A DNA stretch of 64,000 nt, taken from DATKMK01 sp035541895 (lineage in GTDB: Bacteria; Desulfobacterota; Binatia; HRBIN30; JACQVA1). Shown here one piece after another: positions 44,899 to 52,300 of this stretch; within the stretch, counting starts at the first letter, position 1, and the number at the start of each line of letters is the position of its first letter. A program made the translations under genes and the position numbers. Where the stretch lies: NCBI GenBank assembly GCA_035541895.1, contig DATKMK010000114.1, positions 1-64,000 of the forward strand, written 5' to 3'. The notes beneath the pieces are model-generated. The model was not told where the DNA came from. It saw only the letters and a list, made by a program, of their open reading frames with translations, and did not search any database.

Positions 44899-44945
44899 GT
44901 CCAGCGTCCAACGTCAGACTTTGGACTTTGGACGGTGGATCTTGG
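44899..44945. repeat. CTTTGGACTTTGGAC-type repeat at the end of rfaE2
   Basis: AGACTTTGGACTTTGGACGG and nearby GTCCAACG words. The last codons of rfaE2 (SKIHRPKSKV) are encoded by this stretch. Confidence 0.55.
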
Positions 44946-45456
44946 AGTTGGTTCCGGTGATTCGGTGCACCAGAGCCGTGGTTGAGTAACCGGGGACGAA
45001 ACGGAGTGACCGAACGCGACCGCCGCGTGCGCGAACGATGTCGGCGCCGACGATCCGGTCGGGTCTCCAATCCCCGCCCTTCACCAACACGTCGGGCTGT
45101 ACCAAGCGAATCAACTCCAGCGGCGTGTCTTGGTCGAAGATGGTCACGGCGTCGACCATCTCGAGCGCCGCGAGGACTTCGGCGCGCGCGGCTTGCGGAA
45201 CGAGCGGTCGCCGCGCGTCCTTGCCGAGCCGCCGCACCGAGGCGTCGCTGTTCAGCCCGACCACCAGCGCATCTCCCAAGCGCTTGGCAGCGCGCAGGTA
45301 GCGGATGTGCCCGAGGTGAAGGAGATCGAAGCAGCCGTTGGTGAACACGATGCGGCGACGCTGTCGTCGCCACGCGGTGATTCGGCGGCTCAAGGCGTTC
45401 CAGTCGAACACCTTTGCGCCGATGGCGCGGGGGTGCGTGCGCTGTGCGCTCGGCAT
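44914..45456 (-). CDS. rfaE2: D-glycero-beta-D-manno-heptose 1-phosphate adenylyltransferase
   Basis: 180 residues from ATG 45456. The nucleotidyltransferase core is clear: IVFTNGCFDLLHLGHIRYL, VGLNSDASVRRLGKDARRPL, LVKGGDWRPDRIVGAD. It makes ADP-heptose for LPS core, so the outer membrane is probably LPS-based. Only the adenylyl domain is present; the kinase (RfaE1) must be encoded elsewhere. The last ten residues are encoded by a short repeat and are absent from typical homologs. Divergent from a glycan cluster. Confidence 0.93.
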   Translation of the reverse strand: MPSAQRTHPRAIGAKVFDWNALSRRITAWRRQRRRIVFTNGCFDLLHLGHIRYLRAAKRLGDALVVGLNSDASVRRLGKDARRPLVPQAARAEVLAALEMVDAVTIFDQDTPLELIRLVQPDVLVKGGDWRPDRIVGADIVRARGGRVRSLRFVPGYSTTALVHRITGTNSKIHRPKSKV

Positions 45457-45603
45457 CGTCGGACGACTGCATAGTGTGCCGGGCGCGGTTGTGCAACGGG
45501 TCGCTGATCGAACCGGCTCCTGCGCCGCGCGTCGCTTGAATCCATGCGGCTGAGCTGCAACAAGCGACAGCGCGACGCAGCAGGGCATCGAACGCGCGGG
45601 GCA

Positions 45604-46392
45604 ATGAGCATTATCTTGACCGGGGACATTCACCACGCGATCGGTGCGGCCGATCAACCGTTTTGCGAGCATGCTGAGGCCGCACTCGCCGTCCGGTACG
45701 CGCAAATCGCTGCGCAGCACGGGCTCAAAATGACGCTGTTCATCACCGGGCGTGCGGTGATCGAGAATGGCGATGACCTGCGAGCCCTCCTGCCGATGGA
45801 CCACGTCGAACTTGCCGGGCACGGGTGGAACGCCTTCCGCCCGCGCGTGTGGTACGCAGCGGTGCGCCGATTGGTGGGCTCGCATCATGGCCCAGCCTCG
45901 ATGCAACGGCGAATGATCGCCCGCACCTGCGCGACCCTTGCCAACTGGAGCGGCCGTCGCGTCGTCAGTTGGCGCAATCATGCGTATCGCCACGACCGAT
46001 CGACGCCGCGCCTCCTTGCCGAAGCCGGTATTCTGGGCTGGTCCGATGAAGTCAACCTTGAGCGATCAGGTCCCTACCGCGACGAAGGCGGTGTGACGGT
46101 CATCCCGATCAACACCACGCCCGATCACGAATACCTGCGGCACGGCGCATGGCCGCGGGAATCCGCCGCGGAGCAATGGGGCGGACCGGCGTACGATGGC
46201 GACGAGTGGTGCGCGCGGGTGTGCGCGCAAGTCGAGCGCCTCGTCGGTGCCGGCGGCATCGCCACGATCCTCGCGCACCCGGTCTGCATGCAGATTCTCG
46301 ATGAGTGGGCGACGTTCGAGCGCTTGTGCGCGTTCTTGTCGCGGTTCCCCAGTCTCCACGTGCAAGACGCGGCGGTCGCATGCATCCGCTGA
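45604..46392 (+). CDS. Polysaccharide deacetylase-like protein
   Basis: 262 residues from ATG 45604. The NodB-like pattern is partial: IILTGDIHHAIG holds the first metal Asp, HVELAGHGWNAFRPRVW the H-x-type region, and ATILAHPVCMQI a C-terminal His. It probably removes N-acetyl groups from a sugar intermediate in the cytoplasm; no signal peptide. First gene of a run of four, overlapping the glycosyltransferase start by 13 bases. Confidence 0.8.
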   Translation: MSIILTGDIHHAIGAADQPFCEHAEAALAVRYAQIAAQHGLKMTLFITGRAVIENGDDLRALLPMDHVELAGHGWNAFRPRVWYAAVRRLVGSHHGPASMQRRMIARTCATLANWSGRRVVSWRNHAYRHDRSTPRLLAEAGILGWSDEVNLERSGPYRDEGGVTVIPINTTPDHEYLRHGAWPRESAAEQWGGPAYDGDEWCARVCAQVERLVGAGGIATILAHPVCMQILDEWATFERLCAFLSRFPSLHVQDAAVACIR

Positions 46393-47474
46393 TCGTTACG
46401 CCGCTGTATCCACCGGCGATCGGCGGCGCGGCCACGCATTTCGGCATCATTGCGCCGGCTCTGCGTGACCATCCCGCGGTCGAGCGGGTCACGGTGCTGA
46501 CCGAGCGTTTGTCCGGTGAGCCGACCGAGCCGACTGAAGGGTCACTGCGGATTGTGCGCCGGCTACCGCGCCACGTCGGTCTCGCGTACCGCCAGCAGTG
46601 GCGCCGCGCGCTGGGATACGTTCGCACGCAATGGTGGTTCCATCGGAACCTGGCGCCGCTTGTGCGCCAAATCGGTGCGGACGTGATTCACTTGCACGCA
46701 CGCTATCGCGGGCGCGTCCTGTACGCTGCGCTGCGGCGCACCGGCGTGCCGGTCATTGCGAACCTCCACGACAAGCTCACGCCGCCCCGCCGTGCCGCGC
46801 ACGTTGCGCAGGTGGTGTTGTGCTGCGCCGAAGGGGTGCGCGAGTTTGCGATCCGGGACGGCGTTGCGGCGACGCAGGTGCGCCTCGTCCCCTTGCCGCT
46901 GGCGCTCCCAGCCGCCGCGTCGTCGACGACGATTGCGGAGCAGTACCACCTCACGCCCAAGAACTACGTCCTCTTCGCCGGCGAGATCACGCGGCGGAAG
47001 GGCGTGTACGAGCTGCTGGCAGGCTACCGAGCATGGCGATCGGATGGCTCAATGCCGTTGGCGCTTGCGGGGACCAATTGGGAAGGTAAACGATTCATTC
47101 GTCAGGTGCAGCAGACGCCCGGTGCGGTGTACTTGGGTCCGGTGCCCCATGCCGAGACCATCGCGCTCATGCGTGAGGCGGCGGTGGTCGTGCTTCCGTC
47201 GCACAGCGAGGGATTGCCCTATGTGATCCTCGAAGCGATCGCGATGGGCACCAAGGTGATCAGTCCGCCCGGCATCCCGGAATTCGGACGGCACCTGCCC
47301 GCGTCGGTGTTGACCGAAGTGAGCGCTGCGGCGATCAGCCGTGCGCTCGAACAGGTCGCCGCCGAAACCGGTTCGCCGTCGTATCCATTGGCCCAACACG
47401 ATCCCGCTCGGGTGTTGGATGAATTGGTTCAACTCTACGCCGAGACGGTTCGACCGCATGGACGACGCGACTGA
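46380..47474 (+). CDS. GT4-family glycosyltransferase
   Basis: 364 residues from ATG 46380. GT-B N-domain MHPLIVTPLYPPAIGGAATH, then NYVLFAGEITRRKGVYELLA and the EX7E signature in SHSEGLPYVILEAIAMGTKV. It transfers a sugar from a nucleotide donor onto a glycan or lipid-linked acceptor. It overlaps both neighbours (deacetylase by 13 bases, GNAT by 17), so the cluster is translationally coupled. Confidence 0.92.
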   Translation: MHPLIVTPLYPPAIGGAATHFGIIAPALRDHPAVERVTVLTERLSGEPTEPTEGSLRIVRRLPRHVGLAYRQQWRRALGYVRTQWWFHRNLAPLVRQIGADVIHLHARYRGRVLYAALRRTGVPVIANLHDKLTPPRRAAHVAQVVLCCAEGVREFAIRDGVAATQVRLVPLPLALPAAASSTTIAEQYHLTPKNYVLFAGEITRRKGVYELLAGYRAWRSDGSMPLALAGTNWEGKRFIRQVQQTPGAVYLGPVPHAETIALMREAAVVVLPSHSEGLPYVILEAIAMGTKVISPPGIPEFGRHLPASVLTEVSAAAISRALEQVAAETGSPSYPLAQHDPARVLDELVQLYAETVRPHGRRD

Positions 47475-48549
47475 GATCGTCCGCTATACGCCGGCGGATC
47501 GAGCTGAGGTGTTCGAGTTGCTCGATCGCGCTCATCCCGCCGAGCTGAGCGCGCGGCTGCAGCGGCAATGGGATTGGAAGTACGAAGCCAATCCATTCAA
47601 CCGCGACGGAGAGCCGTACCTGTTGTTGTGGCGTGACGGCGGCCAGATCGTCGGCATGCTCGGGGTGATGTCCGTGCGCATGTGCATCGATGGCCGGGAG
47701 CGCATCGTCGGGCATCTGTGTGATTGGAGTATGCGACCGGATCATCGTGGGCGGCGAATGGCGCGGCGACTGCTCGACCGCCAGCGCCCGGATTGGCCGG
47801 TGCGCTTCGCCTGGCAGAACGAGATCTCTCGGCGGCTTTCCCCCGGTATGATCGGCGACAACAGCGGCATCCTTCGCCTGAGCCCGCTCACTCGCGTGCT
47901 GGCAGTCGGCGACGTTATTGCAGACGCGAGCGGCAGCCGCCTCGCGGGCCGCATTGCGAGCGCAACAACGATGTCGACCTGTGCGTTCCTGAGGCGGTTG
48001 CGAGACCGGACCTCGGTCGCGGGCGTGACGGTCGAGGAAACCTGCGGATTCGACGATCGCTTCGACGAGTTGTGGCAGCGCGCGCGGCGTGACTATCGCG
48101 TGCTCCTCGTGCGAGACCGGCGGTATCTGCAATGGCGATTCGCCGAGCGTCCAGATGCTCGCTATCGAATCCTCGTTGCCATGCGTGGCGGCGATCTGGT
48201 CGGCTATTTGGTTTTCCGGGAACTGCAACAAGACGATGCCGGTCGCGGCTATCTGGTCGACTTCATGGTTGCGGACCGGTCGACGGCAGTTTTTTCGCAA
48301 CTGCTGTCGCTCGCGATTGCCCGCCTCGAACATCATGGGACGCGATGGCTCACGTGCCGCGTGATCGTGCCGCCGTTTCGCGGCGTCCTCTATCGCCACG
48401 GGTTTCTTCCGATCCGACAAAGTGTGGGGGGCTACTTGCGGTCGTATCGGCCGGACGCCGACACGTCTGACATGGATTCTCGAACGTTCGTCGATCCCAG
48501 AAACTGGTTCTTGACGATGGGGGACGGCGACCTCGAAATCAGCGTCTGA
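47458..48549 (+). CDS. GNAT-fold acyltransferase, probably double-domain
   Basis: 363 residues from ATG 47458. An N-terminal GNAT half has the acetyl-CoA loop MRPDHRGRRMARRLL; the second half (AMRGGDLVGYLVF, YLVDFMVADRSTAVFSQLL) reads as another GNAT-like unit. Such double GNAT proteins occur in exopolysaccharide and surface-glycan clusters and may N-acylate an amino sugar. The preceding deacetylase could expose that amine; inference. Confidence 0.8.
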   Translation: MDDATEIVRYTPADRAEVFELLDRAHPAELSARLQRQWDWKYEANPFNRDGEPYLLLWRDGGQIVGMLGVMSVRMCIDGRERIVGHLCDWSMRPDHRGRRMARRLLDRQRPDWPVRFAWQNEISRRLSPGMIGDNSGILRLSPLTRVLAVGDVIADASGSRLAGRIASATTMSTCAFLRRLRDRTSVAGVTVEETCGFDDRFDELWQRARRDYRVLLVRDRRYLQWRFAERPDARYRILVAMRGGDLVGYLVFRELQQDDAGRGYLVDFMVADRSTAVFSQLLSLAIARLEHHGTRWLTCRVIVPPFRGVLYRHGFLPIRQSVGGYLRSYRPDADTSDMDSRTFVDPRNWFLTMGDGDLEISV

Positions 48550-48595
48550 AATTGCGACACTTGCTCGCCCGTTCGCTCTGGTCCAACATCGCGTG

Positions 48596-49405
48596 ATGGC
48601 TGTGTCCGCACTCGCGCGCCCGCGCCGTCGGCGTCCCGATCCCTTCGGATACGATCCCGCGTTCCATCGACGGGTGCGGCCGTACGCCGAATTCTTGTAT
48701 CGGCGCTATTGGCGGGTCCAGGTCGATGGACTGAACCATGTGCCCGGCAGCGGCCCGGCGCTGATCGTCGGCAATCATTCCGGTGGCATTCCGTTCGACG
48801 CCAGCATGATCGCGACCGCGGTGGATCTGGATCATCCGCAACATCGGTTGGTGCGATTCCTCTACGATCGCTTCGTCGCGGACATGCCGTATGTCGGGCC
48901 CGCGTACAATCGCCTCGGCGCCGTGCCGGCTTCGTATTTGACCGCGTATCGCGTACTGCAGACGGGTGCTTTGGTCGGGATTTTTCCCGAAGGGGTCGCC
49001 GGGGTCGCGAAGGGTGTTGGCCAACGCTACCGGTTGCAACGCTTTCACACCGGTTTCATCCGCCTCAGTCTTACGCTTCAGGTGCCGATTGTTCCGGTGG
49101 CGGTCGTCGGCGCCGAAGAGATCTATCCGGTGATCGGCAAATGGACGCAGCTCGGGCCGCTCAAAGAGATGCTCAACGTCCCATACATTCCGATCACGCC
49201 GTTGTTTCCGCTGTTCGGCCTCCTCGGCGTCGTGCCGCTGCCGACCAAGTGGCACATCCGCTTCGGCGAGCCGATTCGCTTGTATCTTGATCCGAAGCTC
49301 CGTGCGGCGCGCCGGCAGACCGCCACGCGACTTGCCGAGCAGGTTCGCCGCCGCATCCAAGCGATGGTGCACGAGATGCTCGCCGCGCGCGAGTCGCTGT
49401 TCTGA
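48596..49405 (+). CDS. PlsC-like lysophospholipid acyltransferase
   Basis: 269 residues from ATG 48596 (a GTG lies three bases before). The acyltransferase motifs are IVGNHSGGIPFD (HX4D) and VGIFPEGVAGVAKG. It would acylate a lipid head or glycan. It follows the GNAT gene by 46 bases and ends before a bidirectional hairpin. Confidence 0.88.
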   Translation: MAVSALARPRRRRPDPFGYDPAFHRRVRPYAEFLYRRYWRVQVDGLNHVPGSGPALIVGNHSGGIPFDASMIATAVDLDHPQHRLVRFLYDRFVADMPYVGPAYNRLGAVPASYLTAYRVLQTGALVGIFPEGVAGVAKGVGQRYRLQRFHTGFIRLSLTLQVPIVPVAVVGAEEIYPVIGKWTQLGPLKEMLNVPYIPITPLFPLFGLLGVVPLPTKWHIRFGEPIRLYLDPKLRAARRQTATRLAEQVRRRIQAMVHEMLAARESLF

Positions 49406-49418
49406 TGAGTCCGCGACG

Positions 49419-49462
49419 GCGTCGGTCAGCACGGCCGCCGAGGCTACTGCGCTGACCGACGC
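49419..49462. terminator. Hairpin between convergent acyltransferase and secreted-protein genes
   Basis: Perfect 12-base arms GCGTCGGTCAGC and GCTGACCGACGC at 49419-49430 and 49451-49462, with a 20-base loop. A similar GGTCAGC/GCTGACC core forms the terminator at 52251-52292. Confidence 0.75.
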
Positions 49463-49469
49463 ACGGGGG

Positions 49470-52028
49470 TTACGGGCAGTTGTCGCCGGAAAACATTTGG
49501 TGCGATGGCGTCGTCGCGGGCTTGACGTTGGACGTCGCCGGTGCCGATCCTTGTCCGTAGATAAGAGAGTTGACGCCGTTCTTCATTGCCGACAACTTGG
49601 CCTTGGGATCGAGCGTGAGTTGCTGGTGTGCGGTGAGGGTGTTGGTGCCGGCGGTGACGCCGTCGCTGACGAGCTTGCCTTTCGACCCGAGCGCGACGCC
49701 GCAGGCTTCCACCGAGATGGCGCCGGCCTGCTTGGTGCTCCCCGATCCCTTTGCGAGGAGACTACCGCCGACGGTCACGCTGCCGCTGATTAGGTCGTCG
49801 CCGTCGAGCGCGGTCAGGTCGATGTTGCCCGCGAAGCCGTCGGGTAGTTCGCCGGGTACGTTGCCGGTGACCTCCAAAACGCTGGCGGCAGTCGTGGTGA
49901 CCCCGTGTCCGAAAATCCCAATGGTCCCCCCCGCGCCCTTCGCGCTCTTTGCCGTCACCTTACCACTGACGTCGATCGTGTCGCCGGCGATGAGCAAGAC
50001 CTGGCCCGCGTTGGTATCATTACCTTGATTCAGTCCGTCCCCGCCGCCGCCACTGACTTCGACTTTGGCGCTCATCTTCAACGTGGTGCCGCAGGCGATC
50101 TCGACGTCGCCACCGGCGCCGGCCTGAACTCCATTGAGCTTGTCGGATATCGCGGCGGATTTGGCCGTGATCGTACCGCCAATATCGCAGGCCGCAGCGG
50201 CGGCCACCGCATCCGTCGTCGTGTCCACGAACAAGCCACCGGCGGCATCGCCGGTGCAGATCGTTTCCACCTTCGCTTTGCTGCCGAGCGTGACGCCGCC
50301 GCACTCGACATTCACGAGGCCACCGAAGACGGCACCGGGCCCGAGGTCGAACGATCCCTTCGCGTCCGACTGGAACGTGCCGTTGGCGACGCACGGACCG
50401 ATGGCGTTGAGGTCGACGGCGACGACGAGCGGATCCGGCTCGCCACCGTCGTTCAGAACGACGGCGCCGGTGTCGATCTGCAATTGAGGAACACAGGTCT
50501 GAGTGTCCGGGCAATCGGCATTGACCGAGCAGGTCTGGGTGGTGGTCGTCGAGCAATGTTGCGGCGTGCTGCAGCCGCCGAGCGGGTGCGCGCAATCGCT
50601 GGCCATCACGCATTGTGTGCCGTCGTCGCACACTCCGGGGACCTGGCACGTCTGGCAATCACTATCGGCCTGGCAGGGGATCGCGAGGCCGTTGCATGCG
50701 CCGCTGGCGCCGACGCAGGGTTCCGTCGCGGTGCAGTCGCCGTCCATCGTGCACGGGCTGTTGTCGCTGGTACATTGTCCGCTGAGGCAGGTTCCAAGCG
50801 GGCAGTCGCTGGTGTCGCTGCAGGCTTGATTGGTCGTCACGCTGCAGTGTCCGCCGCCGATGTTGTCGCAGGTTCCCGCGCCTCCGCAGTCCGCATCGCT
50901 GCTACAAAAGCTTTGATCACCAGCGCACTGTCCCCACGCGTGCAGGGCGACCTCTCCGGCCGCTGCGGTTTTCGTGCTGCCGGCTTGGATCTTGGCCCCC
51001 TTGGGCAGAGTGAGCGGTCCATGACACTCGACGGTGACCTGACCACCGTCGCCGCCGCCGTCGGCGTTCGGCTTGCCATTGGTCAGGATCGTCAGGGCCA
51101 ACGGGACGCAGGGGCCGAGGGCGGTGATGCTCACGCTGCCCCCTTGATCCCCCTTGCTTTGCGCCAGGAGCTTGGCGCCCTTGACCGCATTGAGCGGACC
51201 CTCGGCGGCTTGCAGTTCGAGGGAGCCGCCCGCGCCGCTGTCGGTGGAACTGGCGGCGCCGCTGGCTTGCACGGAGGTGTTGGCGCCGAGCGAAATCCCG
51301 CCGTCGCACAGCACGCCCACATATCCGCCTTCTCCGCCGGAATCACCGACGACGGCGGTGTTGGCGAGGAGCTTCGGAATGATCGGCGCACTGGCTGTCC
51401 CGCAGGTGCCGGTGGTGACGATCTCAATCTCGCCGGCATCGGCGCCCGAGCCGCTGGCGTCGGCTTTGGCTCCCTTGTCGATGCTGATCGCGCCATCGTC
51501 GCCATCGAGTAGGATGACCCCGCCCTGGCCGAGCGCGCCCTTGGCCTCGACCACGCTGTTCGGGCCAAGATGGGCGCCTTCGCACGAAAACGAGACGCTG
51601 CCTCCGTTGCCACCGACGCCCGAACTCTTGACCGCGTTGGCCTGAATCTTACCGAGAATTGAACAGAAGCCAGTGTGCGTGTCCATCGGGCCGGTGATCT
51701 TGATCGTGCCGCCATTCCCGCCTTTGCGGAGACTGGTCACCAACGCTCCCTTGTCGATGGAGACGGTGCCGGCCGTGATCACGTCGATCTCATTGCCGTT
51801 GCCGATCATTCCGCCGCTGGCCGTGACGTGGAAGTTGCGCGCGCCTAGATCGAAGACCGCCGGGTTGTCGGTGATCGCAAACTTTTTCGTGACGGCGCAG
51901 TCGCCACTCACCCCGCACAGGTCGCTGACGGTGTGCGCCACCGGCATCGCCGCAAAGCCGGTGCGCGCCGTGAGCATGATCGCGCAGGTCGCGAGTATCG
52001 ACACGATGGGACGCGTTCGGTTTCTCAT
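49470..52028 (-). CDS. Giant secreted repeat protein with Cys-rich insert (paralog 1)
   Basis: 852 residues. Signal peptide (SILATCAIMLTARTGFA) and a conserved N-domain (DLCGVSGDCAVTKKFAITDN, DLGARNFHVTASGG). Repeats of the form DKGAKADASG-xx-GGxIxI suggest a right-handed beta-helix. The centre (about residues 365-510) holds a Cys-rich block with CSSDADCGGAGTC-like and CSDTSDCPLGTC units. The C-terminus ends with LTLDPKAKLSAM and SGDNCP. GGAGGGAGA precedes the ATG. Nearly identical N-terminal DNA occurs in the paralog upstream. Probably a surface or extracellular adhesin or structural protein; no family recognised. Confidence 0.85.
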   Translation of the reverse strand: MRNRTRPIVSILATCAIMLTARTGFAAMPVAHTVSDLCGVSGDCAVTKKFAITDNPAVFDLGARNFHVTASGGMIGNGNEIDVITAGTVSIDKGALVTSLRKGGNGGTIKITGPMDTHTGFCSILGKIQANAVKSSGVGGNGGSVSFSCEGAHLGPNSVVEAKGALGQGGVILLDGDDGAISIDKGAKADASGSGADAGEIEIVTTGTCGTASAPIIPKLLANTAVVGDSGGEGGYVGVLCDGGISLGANTSVQASGAASSTDSGAGGSLELQAAEGPLNAVKGAKLLAQSKGDQGGSVSITALGPCVPLALTILTNGKPNADGGGDGGQVTVECHGPLTLPKGAKIQAGSTKTAAAGEVALHAWGQCAGDQSFCSSDADCGGAGTCDNIGGGHCSVTTNQACSDTSDCPLGTCLSGQCTSDNSPCTMDGDCTATEPCVGASGACNGLAIPCQADSDCQTCQVPGVCDDGTQCVMASDCAHPLGGCSTPQHCSTTTTQTCSVNADCPDTQTCVPQLQIDTGAVVLNDGGEPDPLVVAVDLNAIGPCVANGTFQSDAKGSFDLGPGAVFGGLVNVECGGVTLGSKAKVETICTGDAAGGLFVDTTTDAVAAAAACDIGGTITAKSAAISDKLNGVQAGAGGDVEIACGTTLKMSAKVEVSGGGGDGLNQGNDTNAGQVLLIAGDTIDVSGKVTAKSAKGAGGTIGIFGHGVTTTAASVLEVTGNVPGELPDGFAGNIDLTALDGDDLISGSVTVGGSLLAKGSGSTKQAGAISVEACGVALGSKGKLVSDGVTAGTNTLTAHQQLTLDPKAKLSAMKNGVNSLIYGQGSAPATSNVKPATTPSHQMFSGDNCP

Positions 52029-52072
52029 TGACGATCTCCCTCCGACCCGGCTGAGCGCAGGGTGCTTCTACT

Positions 52073-52101
52073 CAGATAAAGAACGTCACATAGCCAATCA
52101 A
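52073..52101 (-). promoter_or_regulatory. Candidate sigma-70 promoter of paralog 1
   Basis: On the minus strand TTGATT (52101-52096) and TATCTG (52078-52073) are 17 bases apart, in an AT-rich patch 45 bases before the ATG. TTTTTGTTGATTGG around the -35 also precedes paralog 2 as TTTTGTTGACTGG. Confidence 0.5.
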
Positions 52102-52250
52102 CAAAAATATCGACTAGGCGGCGGCGCTAGCCATATGCTGTGCGATGTGCGGGGCGGTTCCGCGACTCCCTCCGCGAGTGGAAGAAGCGATGGGGGTGCG
52201 GACGAAGATGCGGCGGTGGAATCGCGGATCCAGGTCGAACGGGGGTGCAA

Positions 52251-52292
52251 CGCCGGTCAGCGCGCCAGCGGAAGCCGGCGCGCTGACCGGCG
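52251..52292. terminator. Hairpin downstream of paralog 2
   Basis: Perfect 16-base arms CGCCGGTCAGCGCGCC and GGCGCGCTGACCGGCG at 52251-52266 and 52277-52292, 10-base loop, just past the stop codon on the minus strand. No U-tract. Confidence 0.75.
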
Positions 52293-52300
52293 GGTAGAGG

